64,000 bases of DNA from Chitinophagales bacterium (lineage in GTDB: Bacteria; Bacteroidota; Bacteroidia; Chitinophagales; Saprospiraceae): the NCBI GenBank assembly GCA_017303875.1, contig JAFLBP010000013.1:1-64000 (forward strand), written 5' to 3'. A program made the translations under genes and the position numbers. A model generated the notes under the pieces. The model was not told the DNA's origin. It ran no database searches and saw only the letters and a program-made list of their open reading frames with translations. This document shows positions 32,916 through 42,257 of the stretch, piece after piece. How positions within the stretch are numbered: the stretch's first letter is position 1; every line of letters starts with the position of its first letter.

Positions 32916-34929
32916 GACACCAGCGCCACAGCACAATGCCCCGGCTCTGTTCGTCTACCACCTGGGTAAAGCTGGCCGCAGCGTTGGTTGCCAATACTTT
33001 AAAATTGGCAGACAGCCCTTCGGTCAGCTTGTCTTCATCGGTATAGCTGAGATCGCTTTCTTTGCGGTCAAAGTTGTAGGCGTATTCTGCCAGGGTGCTG
33101 TCGCTGCGCAGGCGCAACTGGTACCAACCCGCGTCGCGCACCTGCGTGCCGGGTGTGAGCAGTACTTTGGCGCCAAGAATACGTTGTTCCGGAATAAACT
33201 CTGCGCCATCACCTCCGGCTTGTGCCGCTTGTCCGGGGGCAGCCTGTAAAGCCGGTTTGAACTGTCGCAGTTTATACACCATTTCGCCGGAAGCAGCTTG
33301 TTGGTGGTTGGCTTCCAGCACTTCATCTTTACCGATAAAATAGGCAATTTGCCTTGCTTTGGTGCCTGCAACCGCCATTTTGAAGAGCATGGGGACAAAT
33401 ATTTCGGCGTTGCGCACCAGGTCGTTTACCTGTTCATTTAAAGGGGCGGCACAGAAATACAGTGCGCCGCTTTTTTGCGGAAATTTGGCCAGCATGGCGC
33501 TGCCGTCGCGGTAACTGATGATGTGTTCGCCGCTGTTGGGCGCCAGTTTATAGTTGCCCTGGGTGTTGGGCAGGCGCAGGTTGGCGCTTTTATTCAAATA
33601 CACATCGCTGAACACAAATTCCTCGGTATTCAGTTGTCCGCCCTGGCGCGGAGTCGGCTCATAAGCGCCCATAGCGCCGCTGCCAAAGGCGCCGAGCAGG
33701 CTGTTGTAGCTGCCCTGATCGGCATTTTGTGCCGGAAAAATAAGCACATTGCCCCCGTTGTCGGCAAAGGTTTTCAATTCTTGTGCCAGGCCGGAAGAAA
33801 TATTGCTTACTTCATTGAGAATGATGAGGTTGTAATTTGGAAAACGCGAGTAGTCGAGTGCGCGCGCATCGGCCTGATCGAGCTTTAAGTAGCCGGCGCC
33901 GGCAAAGGCGCTGCCGAGATATTTATTCGGCGTCAGTCCGTTAATGGCAAGCAGGTTGATTTGCTGCGCAACGGAAAATGTGATGTAGTAGTCGTCGTCG
34001 AATTGAACAGGGTAGTCGGAGACCGAAATTTTAGCCTCATGCAAGCCCGGATGCAGGATGTTGAAGCTGACGGTATCAATGCGGTTGCTGCGCGCCGGAA
34101 TTTTGAGCGCGCCCACGGGTTTGGTCTGGTTGTCGTGCGTGAGGGTCAGGCGGATTTCTTCGGCATCTTCATCGCTGCGGTTGCTGACTTTTACCAATAA
34201 ATTGGCCGGCTGGTTGAGAATTTGCACCGGATTTTCAAACCAGACACTGTCAATTGATACATTGTTTTCCTGCACGGCGCGCATGGGCACGAGATAAACG
34301 TCGAGCAGGGTATCTTTAAAATTGCGGATGGTATTGACGTTTTGCTGGTAATCGCTGATCACAAAGGCGATTTTATTTTCCTGTTTGCCGGTGTTGAGGC
34401 ATTGCTGCTGGCGAATGAGCGCCTTGTCGAGATCGCGGGAAGTCGGGCTGAGTTGTATTTCATCAATACGGACGAGCGCGTCTTCTTTGCTGATAAGCCG
34501 TTGGTCGCGGCCTTCAAAGTCATTGCTGAGTACCTGGAAACGGTCTTCCGGACGGAAGGCCTGCACGATGTCGCGGGCGCGTTGTTTGGCCAACTCCAGC
34601 AGGGGTGCATTTTGTGATAAAGTACCCATACTGAAAGAGTTATCGACAAATACGCTCACCGCTTTTTCGCCCTTTTTCACTTCAGCGCCTTGCGGAATGA
34701 AGGGCTGTGCGAAGGCAAGCACCAGGAAAGCCAGCGCTAAGCAGCGGGCCAGCAATACCAAAAGGTTGCGCAGGCGGCGCGCATTGTTGGTCTCCTCTTT
34801 GACCTCCTTTAAAAAGCGGACATTGGTGAAGTATACTTTCCGGAAACGCCGGAAGTAAAACAGGTGAATCAGAATAGGGACGGCCAGAACCGCCAGTGCG
34901 CCCAAAAACGCGGGATATACAAACTGCAT
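32854..34929 (-). CDS. BatA/VWA-type membrane protein
   Basis: A 691-aa protein. Residues 1-80 are a BatA domain with two membrane helices (FVYPAFLGALAVLAVPILIH, FYFRRFRKVYFTNVRFL, LLARCLALAFLVLAFAQPFI). A von Willebrand A-like domain starts ~92 with AVSVFVDNSFSMG (D-x-S-x-S MIDAS), then FAFVISDYQQN-like strands. After that come beta-sandwich regions, a glutamine-amidotransferase-like segment (YNLIILNEVSNIS, NGGNVLIFPAQN), and a C-terminal helix (LWRWCLIFALLFLALEVLFL). Such proteins are common in Bacteroidota next to aerotolerance or gliding genes, and their role is not settled. It is convergent and overlapping with the glucosaminidase gene. Confidence 0.8.
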   Translation of the reverse strand: MQFVYPAFLGALAVLAVPILIHLFYFRRFRKVYFTNVRFLKEVKEETNNARRLRNLLVLLARCLALAFLVLAFAQPFIPQGAEVKKGEKAVSVFVDNSFSMGTLSQNAPLLELAKQRARDIVQAFRPEDRFQVLSNDFEGRDQRLISKEDALVRIDEIQLSPTSRDLDKALIRQQQCLNTGKQENKIAFVISDYQQNVNTIRNFKDTLLDVYLVPMRAVQENNVSIDSVWFENPVQILNQPANLLVKVSNRSDEDAEEIRLTLTHDNQTKPVGALKIPARSNRIDTVSFNILHPGLHEAKISVSDYPVQFDDDYYITFSVAQQINLLAINGLTPNKYLGSAFAGAGYLKLDQADARALDYSRFPNYNLIILNEVSNISSGLAQELKTFADNGGNVLIFPAQNADQGSYNSLLGAFGSGAMGAYEPTPRQGGQLNTEEFVFSDVYLNKSANLRLPNTQGNYKLAPNSGEHIISYRDGSAMLAKFPQKSGALYFCAAPLNEQVNDLVRNAEIFVPMLFKMAVAGTKARQIAYFIGKDEVLEANHQQAASGEMVYKLRQFKPALQAAPGQAAQAGGDGAEFIPEQRILGAKVLLTPGTQVRDAGWYQLRLRSDSTLAEYAYNFDRKESDLSYTDEDKLTEGLSANFKVLATNAAASFTQVVDEQSRGIVLWRWCLIFALLFLALEVLFLRLWKV

Positions 34930-35050
34930 GCGTCAAATCTCGTTACGAACTGCAAAAATGCGTATTTTTCAGCAAAGGAACAGCATGAACGTTACCAAGG
35001 TTGCAGGAGATCGTAAAAAGTGACGATATTCGCACCCGCAAACGATTCTT

Positions 35051-35845
35051 ATGCAGGCTTACCACGATTTACTTCGCCATATTCTCGATCAGGGCGCCCG
35101 AAAAACCGACCGTACCGGCACCGGCACCATCAGTGTATTCGGGTATCAGATGCGCTTCAACCTCGCTGAAGGTTTCCCGCTGCTCACCACTAAAAAGGTA
35201 CACCTCAAAAGCGTTATTTATGAGCTTTTGTGGTTCCTGCGCGGCGATACCAATGTGCAATACCTGAAGGAAAACGGCGTCTCCATCTGGGATGAATGGG
35301 CTGCGCCCGATGGCGAACTCGGCCCTGTGTATGGCAAACAGTGGCGCTCCTGGGCCGCGCCCGATGGCCGTACCATCGACCAGATCGAAGATGTGCTGCA
35401 AACCCTGCAAAAAAGTCCCGACAGCCGCCGCATGATCGTCAGCGCCTGGAATGTCGCCGACCTGCCCGATATGGCCCTTATGCCCTGTCATTGCCTGTTT
35501 CAGTTTTATGTAGCCGACGGCAAACTTTCCTGCCAGCTCTATCAGCGCAGCGCAGATGTATTTCTCGGGGTGCCGTTTAATATCGCCTCCTATGCCCTGC
35601 TGACCATGATGATGGCGCAGGTAACAGGTCTGGAGCCGGGCGAATTCATCTGGACCGGCGGCGACACCCACCTCTATCTCAATCACCTGGAACAGGTAAA
35701 CCTGCAACTCAGCCGCGCCCCCCGCGCCCAGCCGACCATGCAACTCAATCCGGAAATCCGGAGTCTTTACGACTTCAAATTTGAAGATTTTACCCTCCTG
35801 GGTTACGATCCCTGGCCGGGCATCAAAGCGCCCGTGGCCATTTAA
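35051..35845 (+). CDS. thyA: Thymidylate synthase
   Basis: 264 aa, exactly the length of Escherichia coli ThyA. Makes dTMP from dUMP with 5,10-methylenetetrahydrofolate. Visible are the N-terminal R21 loop ([16 protein letters not shown]), catalytic C146 in [13 protein letters not shown], the phosphate-binding [18 protein letters not shown] and the C-terminal VAI that closes the active site. No dihydrofolate reductase gene follows, although these are often adjacent. The downstream FKBP gene starts 37 bp later behind short AAAACAC words. Confidence 0.97.
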   Translation: MQAYHDLLRHILDQGARKTDRTGTGTISVFGYQMRFNLAEGFPLLTTKKVHLKSVIYELLWFLRGDTNVQYLKENGVSIWDEWAAPDGELGPVYGKQWRSWAAPDGRTIDQIEDVLQTLQKSPDSRRMIVSAWNVADLPDMALMPCHCLFQFYVADGKLSCQLYQRSADVFLGVPFNIASYALLTMMMAQVTGLEPGEFIWTGGDTHLYLNHLEQVNLQLSRAPRAQPTMQLNPEIRSLYDFKFEDFTLLGYDPWPGIKAPVAI

Positions 35846-35882
35846 AACACTAAAATACTAAAACACAAAAACAAATACACAC

Positions 35883-36599
35883 ATGAAAAAAGCACTTTTG
35901 CTTGTTCTGATGATGGCCGTTTGTGCAGCTACGGCACTCGCACAAGGTAAAAATCCGGCAAATCTGGATAAAAAAGACATGAAACCGGCTGTGGAACTGA
36001 AAAACTTAGCCGATAGCGCCAGCTACGCCTGGGGACAAGTACTGGCCACCAGTATCAAACGCCAGGCCGGCGAGGATTTTAATGAAGAACTCTTTTATGT
36101 CGGCCTGCGCGCTGCCATGGCCGAAGACAGCCTCCTGTTCAGCAACGAGCAGGCCAATCAGGTGTACAGCGGTTATGTGCGCAAAATGCAGCAAATCATC
36201 AATGAGCGCTTTGTTAAAACCAATAAAGCCTATCTGGAGAACAACAAAAAACGCAACGGCGTAACCGTAACGGCCAGCGGTTTGCAGTATGAGGTCATGA
36301 AGCGTGGTACAAGTAATGTACAACCCGGCCCCACCAGCAAGGTGAAAGTGCATTACCACGGCACGAATATTGACGGTACGGTGTTCGACAGCAGTGTAGA
36401 GCGCAATCAGCCCATCGAATTTGGCCTCAATCAGGTAATCAAAGGCTGGACCGAAGGCGTGCAGCTGATGCGCATAGGCGATAAATTCCGCTTTGTCATT
36501 CCGGCCGAACTGGCTTATGGCGACCGTTCGCCTTCGCCCAAAATCAAAGCCAATTCTACCCTTATTTTTGAGGTGGAACTGCTTGATATTACCCAATAA
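35883..36599 (+). CDS. FKBP-type peptidyl-prolyl cis-trans isomerase, secreted
   Basis: A 238-aa protein with a signal peptide (MKKALLLVLMMAVCAATALA). Residues ~40-125 are the helical FKBP_N dimerisation domain (LADSASYAWGQVLATSIKRQ). Residues ~145-236 are the FKBP catalytic domain: VKVHYHGTNIDGTVFDSS, GLNQVIKGWTEGVQLMRIGD, KFRFVIPAELAYGDRSPSPK, STLIFEVELLDI. The active-site aromatic set is present. It belongs to the FkpA/Mip type of periplasmic folding helpers. It is followed after 9 bp by the M50-like gene. Confidence 0.93.
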   Translation: MKKALLLVLMMAVCAATALAQGKNPANLDKKDMKPAVELKNLADSASYAWGQVLATSIKRQAGEDFNEELFYVGLRAAMAEDSLLFSNEQANQVYSGYVRKMQQIINERFVKTNKAYLENNKKRNGVTVTASGLQYEVMKRGTSNVQPGPTSKVKVHYHGTNIDGTVFDSSVERNQPIEFGLNQVIKGWTEGVQLMRIGDKFRFVIPAELAYGDRSPSPKIKANSTLIFEVELLDITQ

Positions 36600-36608
36600 A
36601 ATTCAGTT

Positions 36609-37277
36609 ATGGATCAATATACGCGTTTCCGCCTGCCGATTATGGTGTTGGTTTACGTCATACTGCGCTTTTTCGGCGGTTCATTCGGCAGTTTAGTGCT
36701 GTACCCTGTGGTACTGATGGTCACTTTTTTACATGAATTTGGCCATGCCCTTGGCGCCTTGCTCACGGGCGGCAATGTACTGGAATTGGTGATCAATGCC
36801 GATGGCAGCGGATACACCAAATCGCAGGGCGGAAACGCGGCTATTATCCTGATGGGAGGTTACCTGGGAAGCGCCATTTTGGGCAATATTTTGCTTTACA
36901 TTGGCGTCAAGAAGCGCAGCTGGGCCCAAAGGGCGCTTATTGCACTGGCTTTTATGATGGCCCTGTGCAGTATCATCTGGTTCCAGACCATACAAACCAC
37001 CCTTATTTTATGCGCATTTTCCGTCTCCCTGTTCTTTATCGCCTACAAAACCACGTTTGATCAGGATGTACTGCTCTTTTTGGGCATCGCCACGGTGCTG
37101 TACATTATTCAGGATTTTAACGTAGGCCCAAGCAGCGATCTGGAGCAATACGAGCAGGTTGTGGGCATTTTCAGCGCCAAAGTCTGGCGTTATTTCTGGC
37201 TGCTGCTGGTGGTGCTCATTACCCTTTGGAACCTGCGTAAGATATTCGGCAACTTCACGACAAGGGCGCGCGCATGA
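36609..37277 (+). CDS. M50B-like membrane metalloprotease
   Basis: A 222-aa polytopic protein with about six membrane helices. The zinc motif H42-E43-F-G-H46 sits in a helix (VTFLHEFGHALGALLTGG), as in peptidase M50B-like proteins, and NGGNVLELVINADGSGYT follows. A second ligand Asp is not certain; D156 (IIQDFNVGPSSD) is a candidate. Intramembrane proteases of this class cut signalling proteins, but many short members have no known substrate. The stop codon overlaps the start of the histidine kinase by four bases (ATGA), so the two are translationally coupled. Confidence 0.75.
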   Translation: MDQYTRFRLPIMVLVYVILRFFGGSFGSLVLYPVVLMVTFLHEFGHALGALLTGGNVLELVINADGSGYTKSQGGNAAIILMGGYLGSAILGNILLYIGVKKRSWAQRALIALAFMMALCSIIWFQTIQTTLILCAFSVSLFFIAYKTTFDQDVLLFLGIATVLYIIQDFNVGPSSDLEQYEQVVGIFSAKVWRYFWLLLVVLITLWNLRKIFGNFTTRARA

Positions 37278-38278
37278 GAAGTTTTTTTGCAAAAATCCCC
37301 TTGCGCATTCTCTCGCACGCCGTTGCAGGCTATATGTTGCTTGCTTTTGTATGGTGGTCGGTGCATCTCTGGCGTCAGGACGAACGCCTGTTTGAAGTCA
37401 AAAAACAGCTGCTGGAACTTCGCTTCAACAAGGATAATCGCGGTTTGAACCAAACGCAGTTTGAGGAGACGCGGGAATATAAAACCCTCGTATATGAGCG
37501 CGACCGCGCGCACCGCATGATTGCCAGTGAGGCTATTTTTTTTACCGCCTGTCTGTTTTTCGGCACCTGGGTCATCAATCGGAGCGCCAGAAGGGAAACC
37601 GCCCTGGCCCGACAGCGCCGCAACTTTATGCTCAGCATTACCCACGAGCTGAAATCGCCCATCGCTTCCATGCGCCTGGTACTGGAAACCCTCGCCAAAC
37701 GCCAACTCGAACGCCCGCAGGTTGAAACCCTTTGCCAGAACGGCCTGCGCGACGCCGCCCGTCTGCAAACCCTGGTGGAAGACCTCTTGCTGGCGGCACG
37801 CCTCGAAGACAACTGGCGGCCCCTGCCCGAACCGGTACACCTCGAAGACCTCGCCCACGATGCCGTGGCCCGCTTGCAGGTGCGTTTCCCGGATCGGCAC
37901 ATTGAACTGGATATTCCGGACGACCTGCCACCCATCCGCGCCGATCGCTCGGGCCTGACCTCCGTGGTGATGAATTTACTGGAAAATGCGGTTAAATATT
38001 CGCCCGAAGATACCACTGTACAGATGTCTGCCAAAGCCGCCAACGGCATCATTCGCTTTGAAGTAAGCGATCAGGGCGAAGGAATTCCTGAGGCGGAACG
38101 CCGTGCGGTATTTGAGAAATTTTACCGGCTCGGCAATGAAGAAACCCGAAAAGCGACGGGTACGGGGCTGGGCCTGTATATCGTGCAGCACGTATTGCGT
38201 GCACACGGCGGCAGCATAGAAATTCAGGAGAATAAGCCGCAGGGCGCGAAATTTGTCGTTACAATGAATTATGCGTGA
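37274..38278 (+). CDS. Membrane sensor histidine kinase (HisKA type)
   Basis: A 334-aa protein. Two membrane helices at ~15-33 and ~86-103 enclose a short ~50-residue periplasmic loop. The HisKA motif FMLSITHELKSPIASM carries H124. HATPase_c has the N-box VMNLLENAVKYSP, the G1-type DQGEGIP, F-box FEKFYRLGNEE and G2 GTGLGLYIV. No response regulator is encoded next to it, so its partner is unknown. The coupling to an M50-like protease is unusual and suggests a common signalling step. Confidence 0.93.
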   Translation: MRSFFAKIPLRILSHAVAGYMLLAFVWWSVHLWRQDERLFEVKKQLLELRFNKDNRGLNQTQFEETREYKTLVYERDRAHRMIASEAIFFTACLFFGTWVINRSARRETALARQRRNFMLSITHELKSPIASMRLVLETLAKRQLERPQVETLCQNGLRDAARLQTLVEDLLLAARLEDNWRPLPEPVHLEDLAHDAVARLQVRFPDRHIELDIPDDLPPIRADRSGLTSVVMNLLENAVKYSPEDTTVQMSAKAANGIIRFEVSDQGEGIPEAERRAVFEKFYRLGNEETRKATGTGLGLYIVQHVLRAHGGSIEIQENKPQGAKFVVTMNYA

Positions 38279-38330
38279 TACTGAAAATACGCGCAAATAC
38301 AATAATTGACGACCAACAGGCACAATGAAC

Positions 38331-38363
38331 AAAAGCCATCCCGAATACATCAGGATGGCTTTT
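38331..38363. terminator. Bidirectional terminator between histidine kinase and L19 genes
   Basis: AAAAGCCATCC (38331-38341) and GGATGGCTTTT (38353-38363) form an 11-bp stem with a T-run on each strand. It lies 52 bp after the plus-strand stop at 38278 and 29 bp after the minus-strand stop at 38393, so it serves both converging transcripts. Confidence 0.85.
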
Positions 38364-38392
38364 ATTATATGCCGTCGTAAAAAGTGGCTGAA

Positions 38393-38752
38393 TTATTGGT
38401 ATTTCAGTTCCTTAATGCGTGCTTTTTTACCTACCAGACCACGGAGGTAGAACAGACGGGCACGACGAACGCGACCGCGTTTGATTACCTGAATCTGCGC
38501 AACATTGGGGTTGCTGAAAGCAAAAATACGCTCAACGCCCACACCGTGGGAGATTTTGCGAACGGTGAATGTTTTTGTCAGGGCATGTCCTTTAATCTGG
38601 ATCACCTCACCGCGATAGTCCTGTTCGCGGGTTTTGTCGCCTTCTACAATTTTATACGTTACGATAATCGTATCGCCGGTTTTGAAGGCCGGGAAATTCG
38701 GTTCGGTAAGCAGCGTTTGCTGTACAAACTGAACGGCTTCCATCTCTTTCAT
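38393..38752 (-). CDS. rplS: 50S ribosomal protein L19
   Basis: A 119-aa protein, the usual size. FKTGDTIIVTYKIVEGDKTR, QDYRGEVIQIKGH, FTVRKISHGVGVERIFAFSN and VIKRGRVRRARLFYLRGLVG are all typical of L19, which sits at the subunit interface of the ribosome. The start at 38752 (MKEMEAVQFV) was chosen from family length; 38779 would add nine unlikely residues. No rimM or trmD gene accompanies it, so it is monocistronic here. Confidence 0.97.
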   Translation of the reverse strand: MKEMEAVQFVQQTLLTEPNFPAFKTGDTIIVTYKIVEGDKTREQDYRGEVIQIKGHALTKTFTVRKISHGVGVERIFAFSNPNVAQIQVIKRGRVRRARLFYLRGLVGKKARIKELKYQ

Positions 38753-38789
38753 TGTATGATGTAATTTATTCGTCGTCAAAAATGGAGCG

Positions 38790-38797
38790 CAAAGGTA
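38790..38797 (-). promoter_or_regulatory. -7 box for rplS
   Basis: The minus strand reads TACCTTTG, an exact TAnnTTTG match, 37 nt upstream of the ATG at 38752. Confidence 0.5.
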
Positions 38798-38957
38798 CAG
38801 CTATTCCTCAAATTGCGAAAAAATGCCCTGAATTTTTTCAAAAGATTTTTTGCCGGCAACACGCAAAACCCTTGTACTTTATCTTTGTTTAGCTTTTGGG
38901 CAGGGCCATTGCATCAAGTTCGTATCAAAAACCGAAGTAGCAAGGCATAAAATCCCG

Positions 38958-38965
38958 TACTTTTG
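38958..38965 (+). promoter_or_regulatory. -7 box for ribA, very close to the start codon
   Basis: TACTTTTG is an exact TAnnTTTG match that ends 5 nt before the ATG at 38971. With the start of transcription a few bases downstream of such boxes, the message would be leaderless or nearly so. A second match, TATCTTTG, lies at 38880-38887 and could give a normal leader. Confidence 0.4.
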
Positions 38966-38970
38966 CGCGA

Positions 38971-39561
38971 ATGATGAACAGACAAGCCGAGGCTCCGATC
39001 CCCACTGCTTTCGGAGGTTTTACAATGGTCGCTTATGCCGACAGCCCCGATGAGCGCATGCCGCATCTCGCTTTTGTAGCAGACGGCTTCGACCCCGCGC
39101 AACAACCCGTTGCGGTACGTATCCATTCCGAGTGTATGACCGGTGATGTGTTCGGCTCCCGCCGCTGCGATTGTGGCGAACAACTCCACACGGCGCTGCA
39201 ATTAGCCGCCGAAAAAAAAGGCGTGGTCATCTACCTGCGCCAGGAAGGCCGCGGCATCGGCCTCATCAACAAACTCAAGGCATATAATTTACAAGACCTC
39301 GGCCTCAATACCGCTGAGGCTAATACCCATCTCGGTTTTGATGTGGATGCGCGACAGTACGACTGCGCCATCCGGATTTTGCAAGACCTCGGCATTCAGG
39401 CCGTAGAACTGATTACCAATAACCCCGAAAAAGTGGAGGCTCTGAAACGATCACCCATTCAGGTGCTCGGCCGTATTCCCGTCGTCATTCCGCCGCAAGC
39501 CGACAGCAAAGCCTACCTGCAAACCAAACAGGATCTGATGGGCCACCTCCTGGGATTATAA
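38971..39561 (+). CDS. ribA: GTP cyclohydrolase II
   Basis: A 196-aa protein catalysing the first step of riboflavin synthesis from GTP. The zinc Cys are C55, C66 and C68 in SECMTGDVFGSRRCDCGEQL; the active-site block is VIYLRQEGRGIGLINKLKAY, followed by LGFDVDARQYD and LITNNPEKVEAL. It is the stand-alone form without the fused DHBP synthase domain, so ribB must be elsewhere. The next gene is convergent 13 bp away. Confidence 0.96.
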   Translation: MMNRQAEAPIPTAFGGFTMVAYADSPDERMPHLAFVADGFDPAQQPVAVRIHSECMTGDVFGSRRCDCGEQLHTALQLAAEKKGVVIYLRQEGRGIGLINKLKAYNLQDLGLNTAEANTHLGFDVDARQYDCAIRILQDLGIQAVELITNNPEKVEALKRSPIQVLGRIPVVIPPQADSKAYLQTKQDLMGHLLGL

Positions 39562-39574
39562 GGGCATCGCGTAT

Positions 39575-41767
39575 TTACAAGCCCAACTCCAGCTGTTCCC
39601 TGACGAGGTTATAGTAAGCGCCGCGGAGCGTGGTGAGCTGCTCGTGTGTGCCCTCTTCAATAATTTCCCCTTTTTCCAGCACGACGATGTGATCGGCTTT
39701 TTTGACGGTACTGAGGCGGTGAGCTACCACTACGACGGTTTTATCGCGAAAAACACCTTCCAGATTTTGCAGAATCTGGCGCTCATTGTGGGCGTCGAGG
39801 GCGTTGGTGGCTTCGTCGAAGAAGAAATAGTTGGGTTCTTTATAAATGGCGCGGGCGATGAGCAGGCGCTGCCGTTGGCCCTGGCTCAGGCCGATGCCTT
39901 CTTCGCCAATTTTCGTGTTAAAGGCAAGGGGCAGGGTTTCGATAAATTCCTGAATATTGGCCGCCCGGGCGGCGTCGAGCAGGCGTGTGGTGTCGATGTA
40001 TTCTTCGCCGAGTGCGATATTGCGGGCAATGGTATCGGAAAAAATGAAGCCGTCCTGCATGACCACGCCGCATTGTTTGCGCCAGCTTTCCTGATCGAGG
40101 TGGGCCAGATTTAGGTCGCCAACGCGAATACTGCCTTCCTGCGGGGGGTAAAAGCCCAGTAACAGCTTGAGCAGGGTGGTTTTGCCGCTGCCGCTGGAGC
40201 CTACAATTGCCAGGGTTTTGCCCTTCGGAATGCGCAGGTTGAGGTGTTGCAGTACCCAGGGGTCGCGCGGGCCGCCATAGCGGAACGATACCTGGCTGAG
40301 CGACAGGTCGCCCTTGCTGGGCATCTCCTTGATGCGCGGGTGTTCGTTCGATTCTTCATCCGGGCGCTGGTGAATTTCCTGCATGCGCTCCAGACTGATT
40401 TTGGCCTCCTGTGCACTGAGCAGAAACTGCACCAAGGCTTCCAGTGGCGCATTCATGTGGCCGATAATATATTGTACGGCGAGCATCATGCCCAGCGTCA
40501 TGTCGGAATTGATGACCGCCTGAGCGGCTACTACAGAAATGACGATATTTTTTCCTTCATTGATAAAGGCAGCGCCGGCACGTTGGAGCTGATCGGTGCT
40601 CAGGTACTGAACATTAATGCGAAAAAGCTTGGCTTGTATCCGCTCCCATCCCCAGCGTTTCTGGCGTTCGGCATTGTACAGTTTAATATCCTGCATGCCG
40701 TTGACCATCTGAATCAGGGTATTCTGGTTTTCGGCCATTTGCTCAAAACGGCGAAAATCCAGCACCCGGCGCCGGCGCAGGAAAAGGGCAATCCAGCCGA
40801 AATACAACACTGCCGCCGAGAAGAAAATCAGGAAGATGAGGGGTTGGTAAAAAAACAGGACGCCCCCGAAAATGATCAGATTGACTAAAGAAAACAGGGT
40901 CGATAACGACGCTGCCGTCAGGAAGCGCTCCACCCGCTCATTGTCGTAAATCCGCTGGAGCAAATCGCCCGTCATACGCGCATCGAAAAACGACATCGGC
41001 AGACGGGTGAGTTTGATTAAAAAATCGGAGATCAAATTGATGTTTACCCTGGAGCCGATATGCAACAAAATCCAGCCCCGAATAAACTCTACCGACACCT
41101 GGCTGAGAAACAGAATGGCCTGGGCCAGCAAAACGAGGTATACAAAGGGCAGGTCGTTGAGTTGTACGCCCTTGTCTACCAGCGCCTGCATGAGGAAGGG
41201 CAGGATAAGCTGAATGATGCTGCCCACTACCAGGCCGGCAAAAAGCTGAAGGAAGAGGCGGCGATACTGCATAATATAACGCCACAGAAAGCGGATGCCG
41301 GAGGGCTTTTTGCTTTCCGATTCGCCCTGGTAGAACTCCGGTGTGGGTTCCAGTACCAGAACAATGCCCTGCGGCTCGGAATTTGAGACGTCGCTGAGCC
41401 AGTTGTCAATAAAATCTTCCTGCTTGTAAACGGTTTTGCCTACGGCCGGGTCGGCCACATAAACCTGCTTTTTGTGAATTTTATATACAACCAGAAAGTG
41501 ATCCTGCTTCCAGTGGGCAATGCAGGGCAAGGGAATATTGTCCTGCAACTGGGCAAACCCTACTTTAATACCGAGGGTTCGGAAGCCGATTTTTTCGGCG
41601 GTGTCGGCAATACCGATTAGCGTGACGCCCTGACGGTCCATGTGCGTGCGCTCGCGCAGGAATTCCGCCGAGAAATGCCGGCCGTAGTGCCTGGAAATCA
41701 TTCGCAGGCAGGCGGCGCCGCAGTCATTGCGGTCGAACTGTTTATAAAAAGGGAACTGTTCGGCCAT
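39575..41767 (-). CDS. Peptidase-C39 ABC exporter
   Basis: A 730-aa protein fusing three parts. An N-terminal C39 peptidase domain has catalytic C16 (FDRNDCGAACLRM), H90 (QDHFLVVY) and D106. Residues ~165-450 form an ABC transporter membrane domain with about six helices. The nucleotide-binding domain has Walker A GSSGSGKTT, signature LSQGQRQRL, Walker B FFFDEATNALD and the His loop VVAHRLSTV. The family cleaves double-glycine leaders and exports the peptide. No precursor peptide, lanthionine enzyme or HlyD-type adaptor is encoded next to it. The cytochrome c lipoprotein gene ends 7 bp upstream, suggesting co-transcription. Confidence 0.93.
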   Translation of the reverse strand: MAEQFPFYKQFDRNDCGAACLRMISRHYGRHFSAEFLRERTHMDRQGVTLIGIADTAEKIGFRTLGIKVGFAQLQDNIPLPCIAHWKQDHFLVVYKIHKKQVYVADPAVGKTVYKQEDFIDNWLSDVSNSEPQGIVLVLEPTPEFYQGESESKKPSGIRFLWRYIMQYRRLFLQLFAGLVVGSIIQLILPFLMQALVDKGVQLNDLPFVYLVLLAQAILFLSQVSVEFIRGWILLHIGSRVNINLISDFLIKLTRLPMSFFDARMTGDLLQRIYDNERVERFLTAASLSTLFSLVNLIIFGGVLFFYQPLIFLIFFSAAVLYFGWIALFLRRRRVLDFRRFEQMAENQNTLIQMVNGMQDIKLYNAERQKRWGWERIQAKLFRINVQYLSTDQLQRAGAAFINEGKNIVISVVAAQAVINSDMTLGMMLAVQYIIGHMNAPLEALVQFLLSAQEAKISLERMQEIHQRPDEESNEHPRIKEMPSKGDLSLSQVSFRYGGPRDPWVLQHLNLRIPKGKTLAIVGSSGSGKTTLLKLLLGFYPPQEGSIRVGDLNLAHLDQESWRKQCGVVMQDGFIFSDTIARNIALGEEYIDTTRLLDAARAANIQEFIETLPLAFNTKIGEEGIGLSQGQRQRLLIARAIYKEPNYFFFDEATNALDAHNERQILQNLEGVFRDKTVVVVAHRLSTVKKADHIVVLEKGEIIEEGTHEQLTTLRGAYYNLVREQLELGL

Positions 41768-41773
41768 AAGGTT

Positions 41774-42211
41774 TTATTGTTGTGTGGCGCATTGTCCGAG
41801 CATGGTTCGCACTTCTTCAAGGGTGTAGGGTTTCAGGTCGTTGCCCCAGGAATGCCCGATATAATTCAGCAGGTTGACAAGCGCTACATCTTCCAGTTTA
41901 ATGCCGGCCATCTGTTCGCTGTACTGTTTTCCGTTAACCATAATGGTATCCTTGAGGCCATAACGCACAATGCAGGCCAATTTGTCGCGGTTGTTTTTCA
42001 GGTAATCGGAGTTGGCAATTGGCGGAATCAGTTCCCCAAGCCCCTCCCCGTTGTCCATGTGGCAGTTGGCGCAGTTTGCCTTGTACACCCGCTCACCAAT
42101 CCGATACGTATTTTCCTCACATTGCGCCAGCAAAATTGCCGACAATATCAATAAAACGCCCTGAACCCGGCGCAGGGTGCCGGCTTTAGGCAGCATATTA
42201 TTAGATGTCAT
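41774..42211 (-). CDS. Cytochrome c lipoprotein
   Basis: A 145-aa protein starting at 42211; the longer frame to 42340 reads through an inverted repeat and is not real. The signal ends with a lipobox (SAILLAQC), so it is membrane-anchored. The heme motif is CANCH (ANCANCHMDNGEGLG) with PPIANSDYL next; the axial Met is probably in QYSEQMAG. A small class I cytochrome c domain for electron transfer in the periplasm. The partner oxidase is not in the window. Confidence 0.88.
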   Translation of the reverse strand: MTSNNMLPKAGTLRRVQGVLLILSAILLAQCEENTYRIGERVYKANCANCHMDNGEGLGELIPPIANSDYLKNNRDKLACIVRYGLKDTIMVNGKQYSEQMAGIKLEDVALVNLLNYIGHSWGNDLKPYTLEEVRTMLGQCATQQ

Positions 42212-42257
42212 AGGATTGTTCAACAAAAAATCCTTTTTTAGCGAGAAATTCCAATAA

